Shown: positions 1 through 6,005 of the stretch, piece after piece
Numbering within the stretch: the stretch's first letter is position 1
Layout of the letters: each line of letters begins with the position of its first letter
From: Lachnospiraceae bacterium
GTDB taxonomy: Bacteria > Bacillota > Clostridia > Lachnospirales > Lachnospiraceae
Length of the DNA: 14,265 nt
Assembly: GCA_900768755.1 (NCBI GenBank)
Contig: CAAGDV010000007.1
Coordinates: 1 to 14,265 of the forward strand
Direction of reading: 5' to 3'
Position numbers and translations under genes: made by a program
Notes under the pieces: generated by a model
Database searches by the model: none
What the model saw: the letters and a program-made list of their open reading frames with translations, nothing else
Told to the model about the DNA's origin: nothing

Positions 1-602
1 AGGAAGCTACTACAACAACAGAGGAAGCTACTACAACAACAGAGGAAGCTACTACGACAACAGAGGAAGCTACTACAACAACAGAGGAAGCAACTACGAC
101 AACAGAGGAAGCAACCACAACAACAGAGGAAGCAACTACAACAACAGAGGAAGCAACTACAACAACAGAGGAAGCTACTACAACAACAGAGGAAGCAACT
201 ACAACAACAGAGGAAGCTACTACAACAACAGAGGAAGCAACCACAACAACAGAGGAAGCTACAACAACAACAGAGGAAGCTACAACAACAACAGAGGAAG
301 CTACTACAACAACAGAGGAAGCTACTACGACAACAGAGGAAGCTACTACGACAACAGAGGAAGCTACAACAACAGAAGAGCCTACTACAACAAAGGGTGG
401 CGAGGTTGAGGCTGACGAGGAGACAACACCTGAGGAGACCACAACTGAGAACTCTACTACAACAAAGCGTGGCGAGGTTGAGGCTGATGAGGATACTCAG
501 ACCGGCGACAACGGAATGCTCAAAGTATATGGTCTTATCATGGTAATCGCAGGATTTGGTGTTGCAGGACTCGGAACAGTCGCTTTCATCAAGAAGAGAT
601 AA
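1..602 (+). CDS. C-terminal part of a repeat-rich, sortase-type cell-wall surface protein (5' end outside window)
   Basis: The reading frame is open from position 3 to the TAA at 600-602; the start lies upstream of the window. The visible part opens with 17 perfect peptide repeats of EATTTTE (3-359), then a degenerate unit, then two copies of a TTTK(G/R)GEVEADE motif (384-422 and 456-494). It ends with TQTGDNG, a hydrophobic stretch of about 20 residues (starting MLKVYGLIMV) and the basic tail KKR. That order of polar stalk, xxQTG motif, membrane segment and positive tail is the C-terminal sorting signal of sortase substrates. Here the usual LP of LPXTG is replaced by DT, so the cleavage motif is atypical. 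Cleavage would fall between the Thr codon at 501 and the Gly codon at 504. The Thr/Glu-rich stalk probably spans the wall and may be glycosylated (inference). The N-terminal functional domain is not in view, so no activity can be assigned. A strong terminator follows. Confidence 0.8.
   Translation, partial: EATTTTEEATTTTEEATTTTEEATTTTEEATTTTEEATTTTEEATTTTEEATTTTEEATTTTEEATTTTEEATTTTEEATTTTEEATTTTEEATTTTEEATTTTEEATTTTEEATTTTEEATTTEEPTTTKGGEVEADEETTPEETTTENSTTTKRGEVEADEDTQTGDNGMLKVYGLIMVIAGFGVAGLGTVAFIKKR
3..359 (+). repeat. 21-bp in-frame tandem repeat, 17 units (EATTTTE stalk)
   Basis: Seventeen consecutive 21-bp units read GAA GCN ACN ACN ACA ACA GAG. Units differ only at third codon positions (GCT or GCA; ACT, ACC or ACA; ACA or ACG), and every difference seen is synonymous. 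The array continues off the left window edge, so its true length is unknown. An eighteenth, degenerate unit at 360-380 has lost one Thr codon and ends with GAA for the first Glu. Confidence 0.95.
384..494 (+). repeat. Two-copy 39-bp direct repeat encoding TTTK(G/R)GEVEADE
   Basis: Copies lie at 384-422 and 456-494, with start positions 72 bp apart. Each encodes TTTK, then G or R, then GEVEADE and an acidic residue. They sit between the EATTTTE array and the sorting signal and flank a short Glu/Thr spacer, which suggests a local duplication in the wall-proximal part of the protein. Confidence 0.8.
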
Positions 603-649
603 TCAGAAGAATTAATCAGTTAGAAAAGTATATATAAGGTTGAATGTTT

Positions 650-688
650 AGGGCTATCACGGGCGTGTGATAGCCCTACTTGTTTTTT
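650..688 (+). terminator. Intrinsic terminator of the surface-protein gene
   Basis: A perfect 11-bp stem (650-660 with 667-677, sequence AGGGCTATCAC) has a 6-nt loop GGGCGT. It is followed after ACTTG by six T residues (683-688). It lies 48 bp after the stop codon. Confidence 0.9.
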
Positions 689-747
689 GAGCCAAAGTGC
701 GATAGAATAGTGAATATGCTTGGGTATGAATGAAAAGGAGGAATAAC

Positions 748-1296
748 ATGGAAGAGGAGAGGATTCCCAGACCGGGAGAGATTTACAGACATTTTAAAGA
801 CAGACTTTATCAGATTATCGCGGTTGCATATCATTCCGAGACAAAAGAAAAATACGTTGTGTATCAGGCGTTATACGGTGATTTTAGGACCTATATACGG
901 CCTTATGATATGTTTATGAGCGAAGTGGATCATGATAAATATCCCGATGTCAGGGCAAAATACAGATTTGAGAAGGCTTCGGTATCAGAGGAGTCGAAGG
1001 ACAGGGAAAACATCTCCGGGACATCTGTTGACGCTGTAAAAGAGAATGTGACGGATTATGTTAATGAGTGTGAGGGTGCCAATCCGTATCTTATGGGATT
1101 TCTTGACAAGGATACAAGCAAGGAGAGAATAGAGTATCTTGGTGAAATCAGGGCACATATCACGGACAGACTTATCAATGACATTGCAGCTTCAATGGAC
1201 ATCACCATTGACGAAGGTGATACGGATGTCAGATATGAATCATTGCTTAACTGCCTTACGACAATGGCACGGTTCGAGTGCAACCGGTTCAGATAG
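748..1296 (+). CDS. DUF1653 domain protein
   Basis: This is a 182-residue soluble protein. The ATG at 748 is chosen because AAGGAGG (735-741) sits 6 nt before it; the upstream in-frame ATG at 730 would place that site inside the gene. Residues about 8-70 (GEIYRHFKDRLYQI, then YVVYQALYGD and a Tyr/Arg-rich end) match the DUF1653 family, small beta-rich domains often found alone in bacteria and without an established biochemical role. The C-terminal part (about 70-182) is charged and probably helical, and makes the protein longer than a bare DUF1653 domain. No signal peptide or membrane segment is seen. The stop is 12 bp before the next gene, so the two are probably co-transcribed. No strong promoter was recognised between the preceding terminator and this gene. 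Confidence 0.8.
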   Translation: MEEERIPRPGEIYRHFKDRLYQIIAVAYHSETKEKYVVYQALYGDFRTYIRPYDMFMSEVDHDKYPDVRAKYRFEKASVSEESKDRENISGTSVDAVKENVTDYVNECEGANPYLMGFLDKDTSKERIEYLGEIRAHITDRLINDIAASMDITIDEGDTDVRYESLLNCLTTMARFECNRFR

Positions 1297-1308
1297 AGAG
1301 GAGAAACT

Positions 1309-3066
1309 ATGAAGGAATTATGGACCAGGGTAAAGAATGAGATTACCCCCGAAAAAATAGTTGTCCGGGCAATAATGGCATGGCTTGTTACGGCGATACT
1401 GTTTTACTCGCGGATATTTATTAAATTTAACACGCCTGAGTTTGCGCAAAGTATCAATATTGTCATGTATGTATGCTTTATGGTGCTGTTCTTTTGCTTT
1501 TTCTGCGGACTTGGCGCGCTTAACGTGTTTTCATGGATGGATGTATACGGGCCGATGATTCTTATTACCGTGTACGGAACATTGACGGTATCTGAGAATT
1601 CAGATGTCGCGTATGTTGTTGGTATTATGGCCGTGCTTGCCATTGCAATATTTTATGCGGTCAGCAAGACAAAAGAATTCGTTGTAATCAAACGGACTTG
1701 GATTGTCAAGGCGATATACGTGATAGCGGGAGGATTTTATCTGTGGGTTGTCGGCTCGATAACCGTATTCCGATATATCTGCTACAGCTCGCCGGCATAT
1801 GATTTCGGCATCTGGGCGCAGATGTTTCACTATATGAAGACCAGATTTGTTCCGGCGACCACGGTGGAGCGCTCGCGGCTGCTTTCGCATTTTGCGGTGC
1901 ACTTTTCGCCCATATACTATCTTTTTCTGCCGGTTTACATGATTTTTCCGTATCCCGCAACACTGCAGATTCTGCAGGCTGTGACACTTGCATCGGGCAT
2001 CGTGCCGGTATATCTCCTGTGTAAGCGCAGAGGACTAACCAACAGCGCAACGGCGGCGTTCGGAATACTTTTTGCTCTGTTTCCGGCACTGGCAACGGGC
2101 TGCTACTACGATTTGCATGAGAACTGTTTTCTCACTCCGCTTATCCTGTGGCTGTTCTATTTCATAGAGAAGGATGACATGAGAGGCATTGTGATTTTCT
2201 CAATTCTTACAATGCTGGTAAAAGAAGACGCGCCAGTGTATGTGGCGTGCATCGGGCTGTATGTTATTTTCGGCAAATCAAAGCCCGTTAAGGGCGCGAT
2301 TGTCACTGTAATGGCGATTGTATATTTCTGTGTGGTCACATCTTTGATGAAACGTTACGGATTAGGAATAATGGCAACAAGATATGATAATTACGGTTCA
2401 TCGCTTTTTGACGTAATCAAAAATTTCCTGACCAATCCCGCGTATGTAATCAGGGAATGCTTTAAGAGCAGCAAATATACTTTTATTGTTTATATGCTGA
2501 TGCCTTTGGGATTTTTGCCGGTCATATCAAAACATGTGTCCAGATATATACTTATTATTCCGATGCTGTTAGTCAATCTGGCAACCGATTATCAGTACCA
2601 GTACAATATTTTTTTCCAGTACACATTCGGAGTAATTGCAATTCTTTTTTACCTGGCGATAATTAACTACAGTGATTTTTCCGAGAAAGCCAGACGCTTT
2701 ATGTGCGCTTTTGCCCTGTGCGCGACAATACTGATTATGCCGGTATGTTCGCTTTCAAGAACATATATGTATGACGTGTACAAAAATTCGCGCGAAAACA
2801 TCGAGCTTCTTGATAACATGGTTGGGAGGATTCCGAAGGATGCCAGTGTAAGTGCGTCAACATTTCTGGTGCCGCATCTTGCCGACAGGGATGTTTTGTA
2901 TGAATATCCGGGATACTATAGCCATGATGATTTGACGGATTATGTCATTCTTGACAACAGAAATTCAAGAATTACCGACGAAGTCAGGGATGAATTGAAG
3001 CGTAAAGGCTATGTTCTTTCGGAGAGCATTGAGAAATTGTATGAAGTTTACAGGCTTGATAAGTAG
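1309..3066 (+). CDS. DUF2079 polytopic membrane protein
   Basis: This 585-residue protein has about 12 hydrophobic segments and starts at the ATG preceded by AGAGGAGA (1297-1304). Family hallmarks of DUF2079 (COG3463) are visible: YDFGIWAQMFHYM after an early membrane segment, a long extracytoplasmic loop with SHFAVHFSPIYYL, YYDLHENCF, and LVKEDAPVY in the middle third. The C-terminal 90 or so residues (from SRTYMYDVY) are hydrophilic and probably extracytoplasmic. DUF2079 proteins resemble GT-C type membrane glycosyltransferases in topology and in the acidic residue of the first outer loop, so a role in modifying a lipid-linked or surface polymer is plausible. That is inference; no substrate can be read from the sequence. 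It follows the DUF1653 gene by 12 bp. No clear intrinsic terminator follows; the pckA promoter begins 10 bp after the stop. Confidence 0.8.
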   Translation: MKELWTRVKNEITPEKIVVRAIMAWLVTAILFYSRIFIKFNTPEFAQSINIVMYVCFMVLFFCFFCGLGALNVFSWMDVYGPMILITVYGTLTVSENSDVAYVVGIMAVLAIAIFYAVSKTKEFVVIKRTWIVKAIYVIAGGFYLWVVGSITVFRYICYSSPAYDFGIWAQMFHYMKTRFVPATTVERSRLLSHFAVHFSPIYYLFLPVYMIFPYPATLQILQAVTLASGIVPVYLLCKRRGLTNSATAAFGILFALFPALATGCYYDLHENCFLTPLILWLFYFIEKDDMRGIVIFSILTMLVKEDAPVYVACIGLYVIFGKSKPVKGAIVTVMAIVYFCVVTSLMKRYGLGIMATRYDNYGSSLFDVIKNFLTNPAYVIRECFKSSKYTFIVYMLMPLGFLPVISKHVSRYILIIPMLLVNLATDYQYQYNIFFQYTFGVIAILFYLAIINYSDFSEKARRFMCAFALCATILIMPVCSLSRTYMYDVYKNSRENIELLDNMVGRIPKDASVSASTFLVPHLADRDVLYEYPGYYSHDDLTDYVILDNRNSRITDEVRDELKRKGYVLSESIEKLYEVYRLDK

Positions 3067-3075
3067 ATAAATCTA

Positions 3076-3104
3076 TTGACTTTTTTGCAATATAATGAGA
3101 TAAT
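3076..3104 (+). promoter_or_regulatory. Sigma-A-type promoter of pckA
   Basis: TTGACT (3076-3081), a 17-bp spacer and GATAAT (3099-3104), 65 bp before the pckA start codon. A better-looking TATAAT at 3091-3096 lies only 9 bp from the -35 hexamer, so it is less likely to be the -10 used with it. Confidence 0.65.
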
Positions 3105-3127
3105 TCATAAGGATTTTTGTAAAAAAA

Positions 3128-3144
3128 TTCCCCTTATAAGGGAA
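3128..3144 (+). promoter_or_regulatory. Imperfect palindrome in the pckA 5' leader
   Basis: TTCCCCTTATAAGGGAA is nearly symmetric, with one extra C in the left arm. It lies in the predicted untranslated leader between the promoter and the ribosome binding site. Its place and symmetry would suit an operator or a small RNA hairpin; neither is proven. Confidence 0.3.
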
Positions 3145-3169
3145 AATATATATAATGGAGGTAGACAAG

Positions 3170-4885
3170 ATGTCAACAAAAGCTTATTATCCGTTATCGG
3201 AAATCGGCGCAGGAAAAGTCGGCTTCTCTAAGACGCGTTCAATTATCGAAGCTGCTTTTTATGGCAACAATGTAGTAAAGGTTAATACTTTGAAAGAGGC
3301 ATATGAATTGGCCAAGAATTCACCGGGAACAATCGTTACCGATATGCCGGTATATAGAGGAGAAGAGTTCGGTCTTGAGAAAGACGCAAAAGTTCTTCTT
3401 TTCAACGACGGTGCTGTAACCGGCCGTTATGCTGCAGCCCGCAGAATCAAAGGATTCCCGGGAGTTGACAGTGCAAAGCTTGACAAGGTTGCAATGGATG
3501 CCATCTATGAGACACGTTGGAAAACAATGTACCATGCAGAGGTATTCGTAGGACTTGATCCTGAATTTATGGTTAAGGCTCACCTTCTTATTCCGGAAGG
3601 AGAGGAGAACCTTCTTTACAACTGGATGCTTAACTTCCAGTATATGTCAGATGAGTATGTGAAGATGTACAAGAACTCAACACCTGTAGGAAATGGCAAT
3701 GAGCCGGATATCTACATCTTCTCTGATCCTCAGTGGGTACCGGGCAACAGACCTGATGTTGACTACAGCTGCTTAAGCGATCCGCTTACACTCTGCTATT
3801 TTGATACAGACCAGAACTGCGCATGCATCCTTGGTATGAAGTACTTCGGCGAGCACAAGAAGGGTACTCTTACAATGGCATGGGCAATCGCTAACAGAAA
3901 CGGATATGCATCATGTCACGGCGGACAGAAGGAGTACACTCTTTCTGACGGTTCTAAGTTCGTTGCTTCAGTATACGGACTTTCAGGCTCAGGTAAGTCA
4001 ACACTTACACATGCTAAGCACGGCGACAAATATCCTGCAATCAAGGTTCTTCACGATGACGCATTTATCATCAACTCTGATACCTGCTCATCAATCGCGC
4101 TTGAGCCTACTTATTTTGATAAGACAGCTGATTATCCTACAGGATGTCCTGACAACCAGTATCTCATCACTGTTCAGAACTGCTCTGCAACAATGGATGA
4201 GAACGGCAAGATTCAGCTTGTAACAGAAGATATCCGTAACGGTAACGGACGTGCCATCAAGTCAAAATTGTGGTCACCTAACCGTGTGGACAAGATTGAT
4301 GCTCCGGTTAATGCAATTTTCTGGATTATGAAGGATCCTACACTTCCGCCTGTTGTTAAACTCAAAGGAGCTGCACTTGCTGCAGTTATGGGAGCAACAC
4401 TTGCAACCAAGACTTCAACAGCTGAGCGTGTTGCTGCCGGAACAGATATGAACGCTCTTCGTATCGTACCTTACGCTAACCCTTTCAGAACCTATCCGCT
4501 TGTTAACGATTATGTTAAGTTCAAAAAACTCGTCGAGGAGAAGAATGTAGACTGCTATATCGTTAATACCGGTGATTTCATGGGTCATAAGTGCCAGAAG
4601 GAGGATACACTCGGAATCCTTGAGACAATTGTTGAGAAGAAGGCTTCTTTCGTTCAGTGGGGACCGTTTTCTGACATTGAGATTATGACTGAGTGGTCAG
4701 GAAAGACAGGCGATTTCACACCTGATCTTAGCGACAAGGCTTATGTTGAGGCACTTAAGAATGCAATGCAGAACCGTGTTAATGCTGTTGAAAAATTTGC
4801 AACTGACAACGAGGGCTATGACAAGCTTCCTGATGAGGCTTTGGAGGCTCTCAAGAAACTTGTTAGCGAGGCTTCAACACTTTAA
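3170..4885 (+). CDS. pckA: Phosphoenolpyruvate carboxykinase (ATP type)
   Basis: The product interconverts oxaloacetate plus ATP with PEP, CO2 and ADP in the cytoplasm. In fermentative anaerobes the enzyme often runs toward oxaloacetate, making ATP. The ATG at 3170 is preferred over 3155 because TGGAGG (3156-3161) lies 8 nt upstream of it; this gives 571 residues, somewhat longer than the roughly 530 usual for the family. Visible motifs are GEHKKG (from about residue 227, with the metal-binding Lys region), the P-loop GLSGSGKST (270-278), the kinase-2 metal site HDDAF (295-299) and the C-terminal region NPFRTYPLVNDY. All key motifs appear intact. The gene is flanked by its own promoter and terminator, so it is probably monocistronic. 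It uses C-ending AAC, ATC and TAC codons more than its neighbours do, as expected of a highly expressed gene. Confidence 0.95.
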   Translation: MSTKAYYPLSEIGAGKVGFSKTRSIIEAAFYGNNVVKVNTLKEAYELAKNSPGTIVTDMPVYRGEEFGLEKDAKVLLFNDGAVTGRYAAARRIKGFPGVDSAKLDKVAMDAIYETRWKTMYHAEVFVGLDPEFMVKAHLLIPEGEENLLYNWMLNFQYMSDEYVKMYKNSTPVGNGNEPDIYIFSDPQWVPGNRPDVDYSCLSDPLTLCYFDTDQNCACILGMKYFGEHKKGTLTMAWAIANRNGYASCHGGQKEYTLSDGSKFVASVYGLSGSGKSTLTHAKHGDKYPAIKVLHDDAFIINSDTCSSIALEPTYFDKTADYPTGCPDNQYLITVQNCSATMDENGKIQLVTEDIRNGNGRAIKSKLWSPNRVDKIDAPVNAIFWIMKDPTLPPVVKLKGAALAAVMGATLATKTSTAERVAAGTDMNALRIVPYANPFRTYPLVNDYVKFKKLVEEKNVDCYIVNTGDFMGHKCQKEDTLGILETIVEKKASFVQWGPFSDIEIMTEWSGKTGDFTPDLSDKAYVEALKNAMQNRVNAVEKFATDNEGYDKLPDEALEALKKLVSEASTL

Positions 4886-4909
4886 TTATTGCTATATTAT
4901 TAACAATTT

Positions 4910-4941
4910 ATCCGGGTCGGCGACGACCCGGATTTTGTTTT
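4910..4941 (+). terminator. Intrinsic terminator of pckA
   Basis: A perfect 10-bp stem ATCCGGGTCG (4910-4919) pairs with 4924-4933 around a GCGA loop. It is followed by a T-rich tract broken by one G. It starts 24 bp after the stop codon. Confidence 0.92.
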
Positions 4942-4973
4942 ATATTATGGCGGCGAGAAAGTGCAAATTATAC

Positions 4974-5001
4974 TTGCATTTTAGGGTGATAGTGATACCA
5001 T
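4974..5001 (+). promoter_or_regulatory. Possible promoter of the small membrane protein gene
   Basis: TTGCAT (4974-4979), a 16-bp spacer and TACCAT (4996-5001) lie between the pckA terminator and the next gene. Both hexamers are imperfect, so this is a candidate only. Confidence 0.4.
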
Positions 5002-5039
5002 AACTGATATGCAGGCGAAAAGATATGAGGAGATTGAAT

Positions 5040-5471
5040 ATGAGAAAATTCTATGAAATTCCCAAAAGAGCGCTCATTCTTTTGGCGGGAATAATATGGA
5101 TGATTGCGGGATTTAATGTGGCAAGGCTTGGCGTAATTTCCTACGCATTAGTTGAGGTTAAATGGTATCATTATGTTTTGTCGGTTGTGGTATTTCTGCT
5201 GTTTGGAATGATGTTTTTGGCAATGACCAAAAAACACATAAAAAGGATTATGGGTTATACGGAAAAATACCGCCCTTTCTGGAATTTTTTTGACCTAAAG
5301 GCATACATCATTATGGCGGTGATGATGGGCGGCGGAATCGGACTTCGGGCATGCGGTGTATTCCCTGATGTGTTTGTTGCATTTTTCTATACCGGCCTTG
5401 GTTGCGCGCTGTTCCTTGCGGGCGTGATTTTTACTGTCAGATTCATAAACTACGGCGACAATAAGAAATAA
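5040..5471 (+). CDS. Small polytopic membrane protein of unknown function
   Basis: The family is not recognised. The ATG at 5040 is preferred because GAGGAG (5027-5032) lies 7 nt upstream; the ATG at 5025 overlaps that site. The 143-residue product has four hydrophobic segments, roughly residues 12-32 (from ALILLAGIIW), 43-62 (YHYVLSVVVFLLFGMM), 87-103 (AYIIMAVMMGGGIG) and 110-135 (VFVAFFYTGLGCALFLAGVIF). They are joined by short basic loops such as KKHIKRIMGYTEKY, and the C-terminus is charged (YGDNKK). It is an integral membrane protein with no visible catalytic motif. It is probably transcribed alone: a terminator lies upstream, and the 6S RNA promoter starts 21 bp after its stop. Confidence 0.75.
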   Translation: MRKFYEIPKRALILLAGIIWMIAGFNVARLGVISYALVEVKWYHYVLSVVVFLLFGMMFLAMTKKHIKRIMGYTEKYRPFWNFFDLKAYIIMAVMMGGGIGLRACGVFPDVFVAFFYTGLGCALFLAGVIFTVRFINYGDNKK

Positions 5472-5491
5472 GAATTAATGATACATATTTC

Positions 5492-5520
5492 TTGAAAAAT
5501 TACATAAACTGTAGTATACT
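5492..5520 (+). promoter_or_regulatory. Promoter of the 6S RNA gene
   Basis: TTGAAA (5492-5497), a 17-bp spacer and TATACT (5515-5520) give a near-consensus sigma-A promoter; transcription would start near 5527. An 8-bp inverted repeat (CTAAACTT 5519-5526 with AAGTTTAG 5533-5540) straddles the predicted start and may be an operator or a short 5' hairpin. Confidence 0.75.
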
Positions 5521-5526
5521 AAACTT

Positions 5527-5729
5527 GTTAAAAAGTTTAGTAATGCTTCCTGGAATGTTCGATAACTTCTATTGTTTTGAACCTACATTTGACTCAAGGG
5601 ATTCCTATATCTTTAAGTGGATGTCAAGCCTCCGTTTGCAGTGGAAGGCAGAAGCTTATTTGCGGTTACCCACCTAGCACAGCTAGGCGTCAGAATCATA
5701 GAAGCCGGCATTTTGGGGGCATTCTTTTT
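5527..5729 (+). ncRNA. ssrS: 6S RNA
   Basis: 6S RNA mimics an open promoter and binds sigma-A RNA polymerase holoenzyme, lowering transcription when growth slows. The features seen fit. A closing stem pairs AATGCTTCC (5542-5550) with GGGGGCATT (5715-5723, two G-U pairs) and continues inward through GGAATG with CATTTT. Directly after comes the conserved TGTTCG seen in 6S RNAs (5557-5562). Inside are a hairpin CCTAGC-ACA-GCTAGG (5673-5687) on the 3' side and an apical helix (GCCTCC against GGAAGGC). The 3' end runs into TTTTT (5725-5729), so the closing stem also serves as terminator. The mature length of about 185-200 nt is usual. A strong promoter lies just upstream. Exact ends are inferred, and no Rfam search was run. 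Short open frames here (for example from 5492) are not genes. Confidence 0.85.
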
Positions 5730-5745
5730 GTTATGGCGACGAGGA

Positions 5746-5854
5746 AACTGCCCGTAGCCGGAACGGCTTCAAAAATATAAGTGCACCCATGACTGCTTGC
5801 AGTCTGATGGGTGCACTTATATTTTTGAAGATGCCGAAAGGCATAAGGGCAGTT
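5746..5854 (+). other. Unrecognised structured element: four-way junction with a 24-bp perfect arm
   Basis: Four helices can be read directly. P1 is AACTGCCC (5746-5753) with GGGCAGTT (5847-5854). P2 is AGCCG (5756-5760) with CGGCT (5764-5768). P3 is a perfect inverted repeat, 5767-5790 with 5807-5830 (24 bp, or 22 if P2 keeps its last two bases), capped by GACTG-CTTG-CAGTC. P4 is ATGCC-GAAA-GGCAT (5831-5844), with a GNRA tetraloop. Only about two bases are unpaired at each of three junction points, so the folds nest into a compact cross. The A-run and T-run within P3 could also make it a two-way terminator. It starts 17 nt after the 6S T-tract. It matches no RNA family I recognise and could be a structured RNA or a small palindromic repeat element. 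Confidence 0.7.
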
Positions 5855-6005
5855 GACGACCGCTAATCAGCGAGCCGACAGGCGAGCGGTGCGGGGAGAG
5901 GAAAGCCTGCCCGGGCGTCCTTCATAAATTGTTTCTGCACAAATTTCATATCGCCTGCCCATTGTGAATATATTAGAGCATGGACAACAATGGGGAGGTG
6001 CCGGT
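5855..6005 (+). other. Non-coding leader upstream of the SpoIID-like gene
   Basis: No gene is seen here. The first part is GC-rich with short complementary pieces: ACCGCT (5859-5864) with AGCGGT (5885-5890), enclosing CGCT-AATC-AGCG and GCC-GACA-GGC. It may extend the preceding structured element. GCCTGCCC occurs twice (5905-5912 and 5953-5960). A weak promoter candidate is TTCATA (5945-5950), 18 bp, TATATT (5969-5974). GGGGAGG (5992-5998) is the ribosome binding site of the next gene. Confidence 0.4.

Noticed and set aside
730..747. Upstream start of the DUF1653 gene
   Set aside because: The ATG at 730 overlaps the ribosome binding site that serves the ATG at 748.
5492..5780. Short open frames of 61 and 67 codons
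   Set aside because: They lie inside the 6S RNA and the structured element, lack ribosome binding sites and have no protein-like composition.
5746..5854. Retron msr-msd or integron attC site
   Set aside because: A long hairpin inside an outer inverted repeat recalls both, but there is no reverse transcriptase or integrase gene nearby and no attC core boxes.
5527..5960. RNase P RNA, tmRNA or SRP RNA in the long non-coding stretch
   Set aside because: GAGGAAA-like strings occur, but the paired RNase P conserved regions (such as ACAGAAA near the 3' end) are absent. There is no tmRNA 5' or tag region and no SRP GGAAGGNAGCAGC-type loop. 6S architecture explains the first half better.
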